DNA of 64,000 nucleotides from Cranoglanis bouderius (Eukaryota > Chordata > Actinopteri > Siluriformes > Cranoglanididae). A program made the translations under genes and the position numbers. The notes under the pieces were generated by a model. That model searched no databases, was not told the DNA's origin, and saw only the letters and a list, made by a program, of their open reading frames with translations. The stretch spans positions 18,947,256-19,011,255 of the forward strand of contig CM042544.1 of NCBI GenBank assembly GCA_023630585.1. The letters run 5' to 3'. Positions 34,501 to 46,181 of the stretch are shown piece by piece (position 1 is the first letter of the stretch; every line of letters starts with the position of its first letter).

Positions 34501-36652
34501 TGAAGAAATTTACTACAATCATAATTTTAAAAAATTATATTACACATTACAAGAGAGTCAGACTGCTGAGTGACAGAAGAGGTAAGATAAACCATCAGCT
34601 AGCCTTCTGAAAGTCTTACCATTTTGGTCCCAGATGCATGTACGTTGGCCTTGCAGGAAAAGACAATAGTTGTGGTACACACGCACACCTCCAGCACGGA
34701 CAAAATCAATAGTATGCCCTTTATTCCACTTATTAAATTCTGAAGAATGTCAGAAAAAAGTAGGAATGACAAGTATAAGTCAACTAATCCAAGCAAAATT
34801 ACATAAGAGGTATAGTTGTGGACAATAAACCAGAACAATCATACTGAAAAACATTAAAATATTTTTGTAAAGACGAAAATGCAGATACCAGCAAGAACAC
34901 TTACTTGCAGACACCGAGCTATAAATTGGCAGTCGTAGTCGTAGTACTGTTCCTTTTCCGCATCATTATTACAAGCACTCAGATTAGCTTTTATGGCAAG
35001 TGCAAAGCAGAAGTAGCAGATGCCGGACATGGCCAGTAGAGCACTGATGATGTTCAGGGCAATTGCGCTTTTAATCTAACCAAAGAGAAAAAGCTAGACA
35101 GATTGTAACCTATCATAGTGTAACATCTTTCATTCAGAACTGAACAAAGCATTCTGGAGTGATATATGGATTTCAAATACACACTTGTTTATGTACACTA
35201 CAATGAAATGGCACAAAAGACATTTGAAGCACTGCAGTAATGCTTGTTGAATTCTGTCACATGGATTACTTACAATTGGAGGACAGGTTCCTTTGTGTGC
35301 ACCCAAGGTTACAGATCCAGAGAAGATAAACTAGGAAATATTAGTGATTTGTTTATTTATTTAAAACTTGTGAATAGGTTTTAATGTTCACTATTTGCCT
35401 CTGGTCACTAAAGTAACAATATTCGGGATGAAGACCTCTCTGGTAAAAATGTGTTATAGCAAGTAACATGAGTGAAAACATTTCACAAGGTGTTGTAACA
35501 GTAGCAGTTTAAAAAGAAAAAGAAAGAAATGAGCACAAGTGGCATAACAGTCACTGGATAGCCAGGCTTACAATCAGTAATTAATAAAAAATTGCATTTT
35601 GTTTATATTACACCCTCATCAATACAAATACACCGAATAATGAAGGAATTGACTCCTAATACTGTTACTGTGCTTTGTAGTTAGATATGTTACAGAATAA
35701 TATATGTTTTATCAGCTTCTTTTTTCATTCTAGACTTGCTTTCAGCAGTTGTGTGTAAGGATGTTGTTGGAGCTGAAGCTGTTAATACTCACTGATAGTC
35801 CAAGGCCCAGAGGGATTTCACCATACAGGATTTGTGTGAACCAAGTAACTGCTCCCAAAGCCATCATGACGATCCCAATCAAGATCTGCACAGTCTAAGA
35901 AAGGCCAAAACCCAAAATCAATCAACTCAGAATTATACACAAGTGATTAAAAAGAATACTCAAGGGATTTTATCACCTAATCTCTATCTGCCACATCTGT
36001 AGCATTTTTTGGGTCAAGAAATGAAATGGAATTGATTCAAGAAATGGATTCAAGTTTAATACTCTAGAATTAGAAAATAAGTAAGAGATAGATATAAGTG
36101 AACTGAGAAATGTGGAAAGTGGGGGGAAAAAAATCTAGATCTAATCAGTTACTTGTGGTACCCGACATACAGTATCTCAACATTATACAGTTACATATCA
36201 ACAAATCTAGGCTGAACTGGTTTACCAGACAAGTGCACTAGAATCTGAGAGTTATTTTTTCCTTATTCCATTTCCAAGAGTAGGTATTGTATTGTAAAAA
36301 CCCACCTATTTAAAACCTTTTGACTCAATGTGTGTGTGTGAGATTACACTGACAATATTTTTTTTCCTTGTCAGTAACAATTTTGCTTGTTATGGTGTAT
36401 AGAAAGCAGAGTTTGTTGTTATTTTGTGACTTACTATAAAGGAACTATATCAGTTAGTAGGATAGCTATTCTTACCCCTAATGCTACAGGCTCTCCCTTC
36501 AGGAACATCCTGGTCATGTACGGTGCTTCAGGTAGTTTAGTCTGGATGTCTTTCTTCTCACTGAGACACTGGTCAGGCACTGGAATCGTCATAGGGATGA
36601 TCTGGGTCACCACCCTGACTCCTTGAGCTTCTGTGGTCACTGAGGAGGCCAT
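31574..36652 (-). CDS. MS4A-like four-transmembrane protein, gene 2
   Basis: Six exons, all phase 0: 36476-36652, 35793-35894, 35274-35330, 34905-35075, 34620-34739, 31574-31660; 714 nt, 237 aa. The N-terminal cytoplasmic part is 59 aa. TM1 enters as VALGTVQILIGIVMMALG, the CD20/MS4A signature; TM2 spans PLGLGLSFIFSGSVTLG; TM3 is SAIALNIISALLAMSGICYFC; TM4 is GILLILSVLEVCVCTTTIVF. The TM3-TM4 loop is acidic and tyrosine-rich (EKEQYYDYDC) with several Cys. The tail ends PPAYEP, a short PPxY-like sequence. Exon 3 is 57 nt, exactly as in gene 1, and both genes share orientation, so they are likely tandem paralogues. The last intron (31661-34619) is filled with repeats. Confidence 0.87.
31740..31905. 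repeat. Direct repeat a, copy 1
   Basis: About 165 bp (ATGATTATTGACTGGATAAACC to ATGTAATCTGATCTAATGT) repeated at 32117-32147 plus 32601-32735, where the second copy is split by a solo LTR. Confidence 0.85.
32010..32110. repeat. DNA-transposon end fragment
   Basis: Ends with CCCAACTTTTTTGGAATTGGGG; the same terminus recurs at 33160-33190. It is a known dispersed teleost terminus by memory; class uncertain. Confidence 0.45.
32148..32600 (+). mobile_element. Solo LTR of an LTR retrotransposon
   Basis: A 453-bp segment starting TGTCATGGCCC and ending CATAACA (TG...CA), flanked on both sides by the 5-bp duplication CTTTT (32143-32147 and 32601-32605). It interrupts direct repeat a: removing it and one CTTTT restores the sequence of the uninterrupted copy. 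It contains AATAAAG near 32549. No internal coding region is present, so it is a solo LTR left by recombination, probably of a Gypsy-type element. Confidence 0.88.
32752..33152. repeat. Direct repeat b (two copies)
   Basis: Copies of about 115 bp at 32752-32868 and 33040-33152 share CTTTTATAAAGTTACATGAAC, CTTTTATCCAAT and ACAACAGCTAGC-like blocks with the same order. Confidence 0.7.
33275..34245 (+). mobile_element. Truncated Tc1-like transposon interrupted by a SINE
   Basis: The 3' two thirds of a Tc1 transposase gene: CCACTGCTAACCCAGAAGAA before the SINE, CTTGATGAGCC and TGGACTGAG-like blocks after it, a GGTTGTGGAAGTGTGATAGTG segment for the CGGGSIMVWG region, and the characteristic 3' end TAGGTGTTGGATAAC. 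Frames are broken. It is split at 33365-33556 by a tRNA-derived SINE, so it is the older insertion. Confidence 0.8.
33364..33557 (-). repeat. tRNA-derived SINE with L2-type tail
   Basis: Read on the minus strand it starts GTGGTAGCTCAGTGGTTAGG (box A) and continues to GGTCATGAGTTCAAATCCC (box B-like), then TTGAGCAAGGCCCTTAACCC, and ends with the tail AAGTCGCTCTGGATAAGAGC used by L2-clade LINEs. It is nested in a Tc1 element. Confidence 0.85.
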
Positions 36653-36659
36653 TTCTCAA

Positions 36660-37376
36660 ACATATAGAGAGTTAAGCATGAATGTTTATAAAGCATGCTT
36701 CCGGTATCTACTGACTGACTGACTGAGTGTTATTAGATTTTGACAGATATGTACATATTACAAATTGATTAGTATGCCTTTGCTATGTGAGTAGGGTACT
36801 GCAGCCAAACACATCGCAGTTATGCTTATGTTCAGTCAGTAGCTGTAAGTATAGCAAGACAAAAAGGAAAAACAAGCGGAAATGGAGAGGAAATTAGGCC
36901 CAAGGATACAAAACCGCTACAACAACAACTACGTCAGTGCTTTTTGACGCCGTCTTTTGACTCCCAATTTGCGTCTCGGTCTATGTATGTTTGTAAACGT
37001 CTTAACTACCATTAGACCACTGATATTTAGATAAATAAAAATCCGAAACTTGTAGAGGTTTTAAACTTACCAAATTAGTCGGGTGTACAAAGGTTCTCAG
37101 CGCGACGTGAACGTGATTGTGTACCGATAAGTTTCGGTTTCATTTAATCGGGGTTGCCATGGCGTGCTACCCAACCTGTAGGCAAAATTTAAAAACCCGT
37201 CCGATTTACGATAAACTATCCCAAATTATAACAACCAAATGAAGTCTAGACGAAATGATCAACCATAAAATTTGTCTCATTCCAATATTTTTTTATCAAC
37301 ACCGAAATCAAGTAAGCTCAATTTGGCAACCATGTCTGGACTGATGTACGGTGGGACAGCTACTCTCCTCCCTCTT
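36660..37376. other. Upstream region of MS4A-like gene 2
   Basis: 5' UTR and promoter are expected here; no coding signal. It contains a CpG-bearing stretch around 37080-37150 but no defined element. Confidence 0.35.
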
Positions 37377-37720
37377 CCCTGCTGAAAAACAACAACAATA
37401 GAAACCCTCATAGAATTTGTAATGGGTTTAATGATTATAATGGAAATTGTATTGGTTTTAATGGAAACTGTAATGGTCCATGTGGGTCTCTGCTAATTAA
37501 GTAATTTGTTGCCTTCTGGTGGCATGTTATGTCTGTAGTGGATACCATTAAAGACCTATGTCCTTAATGCGTCCTAGTGCGTAATGGAAACCATTTGGTC
37601 ATGGTTTTAATGGATAAGAGCCGATGGTCTCTAATGGTATTTGTAGTGGAAACCATTAGAAATTCTGTGATGGTTTCTATTGTTTTGTTTTTTTTGTGTT
37701 TTTTTTTTTTTTCAGTAGGG
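37377..37720. mobile_element. MITE with CCCTRCTGAAAA termini
   Basis: 344 bp bounded by inverted repeats: CCCTGCTGAAAAACAACAAC... ATAGAAACC on the left and the inverse of ...GGTTTCTATTG...TTTCAGTAGGG on the right, about 50 bp with small gaps. The interior is full of TAATGGAAAC-type short repeats. No coding capacity. The target duplication is not clear. Confidence 0.65.
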
Positions 37721-37724
37721 TTCT

Positions 37725-38585
37725 AACTCTTCTGGTGATCTTTGAGTTTAGAACAGAGGTTCACAGCCCTGGCTCATGTTTTAGTGGTTAGTATTGCTTT
37801 AAGACTACATGGGTCACCCAGTCTCCCCTTAACATTTCATTAAAATGTGGCAATGAAATATTTCTATATTAAATGTAGAAATGTGCCTATATTATTCATC
37901 ACTCGAGGTGAAATTGAATATTTCTGCAAATCCAATGATCAAATATCTCATTACAATATTGCACTGTTCGTTCATTTAATGCAATCTCTTTTCATTGGAC
38001 AGAGCAGCCTGCATAAAAATCTTCATATCCTCTATGGGATCCTATAGCAGATGCAAGTACACTGTGTTTTAATGGGAGCAAAGGTTAATGTTCATGGGAC
38101 ATTAATGACCATGGGACACCAGGCTTTTTATACATCATTTTGAGATGACTGGGAGTCAGTGAGTGTATGGGCAGGTGGGTTTTATATAGAAAAATTTATC
38201 TCAACATTGATTGGACGGTGCACTCTTCGCTTGGACCGCCAGGATGCACGACTTTTCCATATGATGATTGAGAGACATCTCAAAGGGGCTGGACCTTGGA
38301 CCCAACTGCCACTCATTAAAATAGTAATGAACATGAACATATTGAGTGCTCGGAGCTGCTGTAGTGGTTAGTAGCCTAATCTATAACAATAGCTTGTTAG
38401 TATAATCTTTGAAGTTGGTAAATATTGTAAATAAATTCTAAGTACAAACATGTTTGATTATTTGTGTTTGTTTCAGAATTTGTTTTTGTTTATTCATAGG
38501 TCTAGCTAGCTGGCACTACCTTCTTCAGTCGATCTTTACCACAACATGGCAGACACTACTAATTTTGTCGACCTGATTCTGGAAA
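37725..38585. other. Non-coding intergenic stretch
   Basis: No recognised feature. Short ORFs at 37847-38047 and 38159-38371 have no family-like pattern. Confidence 0.4.
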
Positions 38586-38587
38586 CA

Positions 38588-39372
38588 TTTACATTTATGG
38601 CATTAAGCAGATGCCCTTATCCAAAGCGACTTACAGAAGTGCTTTGAAGTCTCTATCAATAAATACATCCTGACACTGGTTCACTAGGTCATGGACTAAT
38701 ACTAATACTATTATAATACTAATTCTAATACTGGTATAGTACTAATACTATCAGTCTAAAAACTCTGTTGGGGAAGTAATATAGTAAGAAAAGCATGCGG
38801 ACAACACAAGGATTTTTTTTTTTTTAAATAAGGTGCTAATTTAAACATGAAGATGTAGGTCTTTAGTTGTAGTTTGAAGTCTACCAGTGACTCTAGGGGG
38901 ACAGCTAGAGGAAGTTCAATTCACCACCTAGGTGCCAAAACAGAGAGGAGTCTTGATGCATGCCTTCCTTGTACCCTGAGAGATGGTGGGACCAGTCAAG
39001 CAGTGCTAGAGGATCAGAGGGCACATGGTGCAGTCCAGGGTGTGATAAGGACTTAAGGTAAGTGGGTGCTGGTCCATTTTTGGCTTTGTAGGCAAGCATC
39101 ATTGCCAGTGGAGGGAGCGTAGCAATGGGGTGGTGTGGGAGAACGGAGTGAGTTGCAGTAGTCCAGTCTTGAAATGACAAGTGACTGAACGAGCACCTGA
39201 GTAGCCTGTGTGGATACAAATGAACAAATGGACAAATTAGGAATGCAAGAGGAAAAGTGCAGCTGATTGTTCATGGTTACCCTAAAGACCTCAAAGTATT
39301 TTGATGCTCTTACTGATGAGGAGGGGCTGAGAATTAAACAGGAGGCCAGACCAACAGATAAACCAGAGCACA
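38588..39372 (-). pseudogene. Decayed L2-clade LINE 3' end
   Basis: The right-hand part on the minus strand encodes SRLDYCNSL (39180-39150) and further on LAYKAKNGPAPTYLKSL (39102-39052), both diagnostic of the L2 reverse transcriptase C-terminus, with frame breaks. The left end is the L2 3' tail (CATTTACATTTATGGCATTA with TTATCCAAAGCGACTTACA). A TACTAATAC-rich expansion lies at 38695-38745. Confidence 0.8.
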
Positions 39373-39374
39373 CA

Positions 39375-41015
39375 CAGGTATATACAGTACTTCAGTAACA
39401 GGCACCTGTGCTTTTGTTTAATTTTTTTTTATTTTTTTTAAATACACCAGTCAGCACTGCCATGGGTAAATCTAAGGGGTGTCCAGTGTCAACAAGTATA
39501 ATGTTGTGCATGAACAAACAAGTTTAGCAAGCTAACAAGGAAGCAAACTATTCTTTGGACCCACCGGCCTCATTATTTGGAGGCATTGGATTTCTTTAGT
39601 TTCTTCAGAGGGTACTCCAGGACCAGGAACCTGTGGTTAAGACCATAGATCATATATAACAGGAATCACCAATCGTATGCCTAAAGGGCAGGTGTCCCAC
39701 CTTGGATAGGCTCACTAACAATTTCAAAAGACTTCAGAAACTTTGATGAAACATATTTGGAGGCATATATATTTCTTAAATGATGAGAGCCTTTCATTAA
39801 ATTCACAGCTTGCTAATTTAACTGATTCTTAAAGACAATTTATTTGTGAGGAGCAACTTTGAGAATGCCTATGTACCCTCTCCACAAAAGGACTGTGGAC
39901 CATATCAGAATGCAAATGTTTTCAGTTTAAATTTTTTTTTTTTTTTATAAATACAGTTTAAACATTTCTGCTCTTCTTGCACACTTCAACAACTTGCAAC
40001 TGAAATTTGGACAATAGTTAGTATTGTTGGTCTGTATGATGGTGTCAAATAAATCAGTTAAAAAAAAAAAAAAAAAAAAAAGGTATAAATGTCTAAGTTT
40101 CAGATGCTTTAGAATAGCCTTTTTGTAGTACATCCAGTTGCTCAATAAAAAAAAAACACTATGTATGAATGCAAATAATACAAAAGACTCCATTTTTAAA
40201 AACAGGTTCCAGGTTTATTGCATAAAAATACTGTATTTTGCAAAATAAACAATAATATCCCGTCACACTTTTACTATTTACAAAAGGCAAAGAGTCCAGA
40301 CCAGCAGCATCTAATTTTTTTCCTGCTTCGACAGTTAACGGCCATCATCTCTCGAGTGATAGACATGTGAGATTTATACACTGAGATAAGTGCCACATGA
40401 AATAGCCTGGGCTCCACAGTACAATCAGTTCAATCCTCTTTACATCTCCTGCTTAAACATTACAAAATTAACAGAATTATAATTTCCTAAGACAAACACA
40501 TATTAAGTAGCTTTCTCAAGGTCATCCTGGTGCTTCAAGACAGTAACAACAAACCTTTCGGATCATTTCTGAATCAGTAGTGCATAGCTACTGCCAAATC
40601 AACTGGAGTTACAAAATTCTTAGTTACTGGCTGGAAGTTCAGGGTAAATTTCTAGCCCTTTAACTGTAGAACATTTGTTCTTAACCTATGTTCAACCTAC
40701 AGACACTTATCAACAATGTAGCCGGTGATGGCACACAGAAATACAGAACTCTGTTTAGCACATGAAAGATGACATGTTCAGTCAACATCTAAAGTGTCTG
40801 AGCCTTTCATTATCAACGCATTGACTGGATAATCATTTTGTGTTTGTCCAGGTGTTAAAATGAACTTGCTGACTCCATTTAGATAAATTTGTTCAGGTGC
40901 ATGGCATTGGTTCAGCTGTGCCGAGTCTCTCATGGTCAGTGCAATTAGAAGTGTGTCAATCCTCAGCACAATACCGGGCCACAGCACACAGAACCTGCAC
41001 TGCCGCGCTCACTGC
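39375..41015. other. Intergenic stretch and 3' UTR of adam15
   Basis: A minus-strand AATAAA (TTTATT at 40214-40219) lies about 800 nt after the adam15 stop and is the likely polyadenylation signal. Poly-A/T runs at 39932-39946 and 40060-40081. No other gene signal. Confidence 0.45.
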
Positions 41016-44000
41016 TTACACTTGGGGAGGTGTGTGGAACTTCCTGGGCTGGTGTGCCGCCCTAATGGGGGGCACCAGGGGACGTCTAGATAAAAGAGAG
41101 AAAATTTTAAATCTGGGTTGTTGTTTTTTTTGCTGCATTTTCCACATTCACTGTGCTGATCTATTAGCATTTTAACATTTACAAAACAAGCTTCCCAGGG
41201 TCCACATTAAACAAATGATCAAATTACACTTTTTAACTTGTAAGCCTCCTGCAACACATAGGCAGGCTATATTCCAAATGGCTTCCTGTTCACTATATGC
41301 TGTTAAAGAGTGTAGCGTTTGAGCTATACTATAAAGCCATTTAAGTACTGATTACTATCCGTTTGCAAACACCATAGAATGTCCGGTTAGAACAAATTAT
41401 TTATGAAGAGGAGATATATTCGTGCACCACTCACAGTCCAGTCTTTATAGAAAAATGAACATTCTTTATTCTGGCCCTCACTTTAATACATACACTCACC
41501 GTCCACTTTAATAGGAACACCGGTACATCTGCATATTCATGCAGTTATCTAATCAGCCAATCATGTGGCAGCAGCGCAATGCATAAATTCATGCAGATAC
41601 AGGTCAAGAGTTTCAGTTAATGTTCACATCAAACATCAGAATGGGGAAAAATGTGATCTCAGTGACTTTAACCGTGGCATGGTTGTTGGTGCCAGATGGG
41701 CTTGTTTGAGTATTTCAGAAACTGCTGATCTCCTGGGATTTTCACACACATCACAACAGTCTCTAGTGTTTACACAGAATGGTGTAAGAAAAAAAACAAA
41801 ACATCCTGTGTGTGGAGGGTCTGCAGGCTGAAATATCTTGTTGATGAGAGAGATCAGAGCAGAATGACCAGACTGGCCCAAGCTGACAGAGTCTATAGTA
41901 ACTCAAATTAGCACTCTTTACAACCATGGTGAGCAGAACAGCATCTCAGAACACATATCAAACCTTGAGGTTGATGGGCTATAACAGCAGAAGACCACAT
42001 CAGGTTCCACTCCTGTCAGTCAAGAACAAGAATCTGAGGCTATCATGAGCACAGACTCACCCAACATGGAGAGTTGAAGACTGGAAAAAGACCAGGTGAT
42101 TTTTTTTTTTTTTAAATCTTCAACTGTCTAGTTTGGGTGAGTCGTTGATAGACTCAGAATCCAGAATCCTTGGCTGACAGGAGTGGAACCCAAACTGGTC
42201 TTCTGCTGTTGTAGCCCATCCACCTCAAAGTTCAATGTTTTGTGCATGATGAGATGCTTTTCTGCTTATCACGACTAAAGAGTGATTATTTGAGTTACTA
42301 TATCCTTCCTGGCAGCTTGAACCAATCTGGCCATTTTCCTCTGACCTCTCTTATCAACAAAGCGTTTCCACCCACAGAACTGTCACTCGCTCAATGTTAT
42401 TTGTTTTTCTCACCATTCTGTGTAAACTCTAGAGACTGTTGTGTGTGAAAATCCCCGGAGATCAGAAGTTTATGAAATATACAAACCAGCCCATATGGTA
42501 CCAACATCCATGCCATGATCAAAGTTACAGAGATCACACTTTTTGTTCATTCTGATGTTTGATGTGAAAGTTAACTGAAGCTCTTGACTTGTATCTGCAT
42601 GATTTTTTGCATTGCACTGCTGCCACAAGATGATTGGCTGATTAGACAACTGCATGAATGTGCATGTGCACAGGTGTTCCTAATAAAGTGGACGGTAACT
42701 GTATATCATAGGCACTGTAAAACCATACTTTTCGTTTTACAGAAGAAATACATACTTTTTACATTTTATCTGTAATTTGAATGTAGATGGTATATAACTG
42801 AAATATGCAAAAATCCCATTAATGACATGCTTAGAGCCTGCACCAAGCAGCATTGGTCATTTAGCCATAAAAAGGTACAAAAAGTACAATATGGGATCTT
42901 AAACATTTTTCCTTTTAAATACTCCATATGTTTAATTTAAAATATTACAGTAAATATGATGAAAATAAAAACAAATGATGATCAAAACAAAAATAAATAA
43001 AAAAATAAAATGAATTAAATAGTATTAATGATATAGTATTAAAACTGTGAAATTTATTCTGACAGTCCTAACATACACACTATCTCTGACTGTTTTCAGT
43101 CATACAAGTAATTTTGAATGCTTGGTGGCTCTGTTCATCAAAACTGATGAAGAGTGACAAAACATATTCAAGATTACACCAGGGGGCCAGTAGCCCTCAC
43201 ATACTACTGCTCAATTAACAGACACAAACTCTACTAGTATGCGCACCTTGCAGGAACAGCAGCAGCAGAAGGGCTGAAGCGGGCAGAAGCAGCAGCAGCA
43301 GCTGTGTGGTGTCCTGGTGGCTCAGAGGGGGGCAACAGTGGCAGAGGAGCAGGGTAACCAGATGGGTCTGCGGGCAAAGGCTTCCTGGGAACTGGAGGTC
43401 TGGGGGGAATCTGCTTCTGGCTCTGAAAGAGGAGAGTGAATATAAGAATCCAATATGCTGTTCATGGACGATAAAAAGAAGACTAGCGCAGAGCCTGAGG
43501 ACCGCCTCTCTACAGGCCTACAGCTGCTGGTACCTGTCTGTCAGACAGGACGGGGTCGGGGGGGAGAGGCTTGCTTGGTGCAGCCGGTCGTGTCACCTTC
43601 AACTTGAGATCCATTGAAAGATGCAGGAGTTTAACAGAGAAAAATACGGATGAAACCTAATACCTTCACTCACGACCACCACTTTATTCTCATGTCACAA
43701 CACGTATCCATCCCAAATCAATCACAGAGAATCACAGGCCATGCATTAATCCTGCACTCCAGGAGACTAACACATTCCCTTGATTAAGCATACAAGCTTA
43801 AGCATATAAGCTTGGTTACATTATTTTTCAACCACATGACATGTAAAAGGTGACAGAGTAAGTTTTAAGGTTTCAGCAGGCATTCCAAATGACCTTAATT
43901 TAGATGACGGGTGATAAGTGAAGAGATGATAAAGAGATGACACCTTAAGAAATATCTACGTATGGTTGCGTGGTGTCCTTTTACTTTTCCTTTTCCTTCC

Positions 44001-44953
44001 TTACTCTGTCTCCCTTCACAGTAAACAAAACCATTTAATAATATGGATGACAACCAATTAATAGTCAAATTAAGCAAATTAATAGTCACTTAAAGCAAGG
44101 TTTCTCACCTTGAGCTCACAATCGAAAAATGCAGCATTGTGTTCAATAGGAACTTTTAAGAAGACAGTAGAAAACTGTCTTATCAAGTTGCTGCTGAGAA
44201 ACCCAGCCTTAAACAATCCGATTCGTACCCAGCGCCCATAAATAGTAACCTAGATACAGAAACGCATGCACTGGCACACACAGCTCAGGCACAAGCTACA
44301 CAACACTTGAAAACAGGCTGGAGACAGAAAGCAGGTGACTGATTGATATTGTCACGTGAGAGGTGAGGACTCTCTGCTCTGCTAGATGAAGCACGGGAAC
44401 AGGTGGACATACGTGGCTGTAACCCGTCTCTACCTTTCGATGCTTCTTGCTCTCTGAGGGGGCGGGGTCAGGAGGGAGGGGCTTGTTGGGAGGGGCAGGC
44501 CGTTGCCCTGCCGACTGCGGCAGCAGAGAAAGCATTAAGCAAATAAACTGTTAGTAGTAACTGAATATAATATGGATCAATTCACAATAGGAATCCAGAA
44601 ATATAGGAAATTCACTGAAATGTAATTTAAAAAAAAAAAAAAAAGGAAATAATAAATATTAAAAATTCTGTGAAATTAAAAAATAGTTACACCTTTTACA
44701 GTATAATACAGTATAATAAGGTGTTTTTATTTAAGAGAAATTATCATTGCACAGCATTAAGCACCACAGAGTGCTTAATCAGTATAGAGTATATTAATGC
44801 CTTGGACTGTGAATAAGATTAAGATATGTGGAGTCCTGTCTTTCTCCAGTAATCTCTCTAGAGAAGGACAGGTTACCTGGACAGGCTGTTTAGAGACAGG
44901 ATCAGGTGGAAGAGGTTTAGTAGGAGGAGCAGGCCTGGTCTGAGCCTAACCAC

Positions 44954-45007
<54 letters not shown>

Positions 45008-46095
45008 AGAAGACAGGCAGACAGCACATGCACACATGATGTTTAAACAGTGAGTGGCAATTAGTTTCAGTTATAAGCAAGTGAGTTAGAGAAAGTATCA
45101 TAGTGTTTTTTACATAGAACTAGCAGTGCTTTAGAGATAAGTGAAAATGTGGAAGCTGCTTCATTTCCCATCAACTACAGCTGTGGGATGTGAGATATGA
45201 GGTATTTACAATTCCTATAAAGCTGTCATGCCCAGTCTATGGTGTCAGATGCTCTGTGTAGCCCTAAAAGGAAAGCAAATACAAGCAGGAAACAGGTGAT
45301 GTAGGTGTTACCTAGGCCTTAGTATAATAAACAGCATACCAATGAGTGTAACACAGAAGTCTGTTGTCTTATAGTCAGTGTCTGCAGTGTGAGTGTGAGA
45401 TTCTGAGAGTATCACAGCTGTAACAAAGTCTTAGCAGGTTAGATGCATCCATCCTGAGATGCTCTGCAAAACCAATCTTTGTTAGTTATTCAGGTATCAG
45501 ATCAGTTGAGATGATTGTACAATAGAATTAGGCAAAAAAGTAAAAATTACAATTAAACCTGCTGAGACTTATAGGCTTATTCCAAGAGTATGAAAACCTA
45601 TCACATATTACTGCAAACAAGCTTAGGCATAAATACACAAGCTTTAATTGCACTAAAAACAGAATTTAATTCAATCTATGATGTTTGATCACTCTCTTAA
45701 AAGACCGAATAATGATTCAACCCTGGACCATGTTTTTCTTACTCAAAAGGAAAAAAGTTTTTATATGTTTTCTATTCAGGGGTCATAACTGACCTCATAT
45801 TGCTTTTTGCTCTGTTCAAGCAGAATGAAGAGAGAAGAGACACCTTGTACCTTACTGATGGCTCGTGTGAGTGGAATGTCATTCTGTGGGGTCCACTGGT
45901 ACCTCAGTGGCAAGATCTGCTCTCCGTTATGTGCGTTCACTCGCTCGGTGGCAGGGGTTCTGTGAACAACACACATTCAGTCAGAACTATTCGCTCTATA
46001 CCATGTGAAAATGAACACCCTAGCTAAGGTCACTGTAGCTGAATCAAAATGACATGATTTTGAAAAGTCGTGTCTCAATACAAACCTCTAGAAAC

Positions 46096-46181
<86 letters not shown>

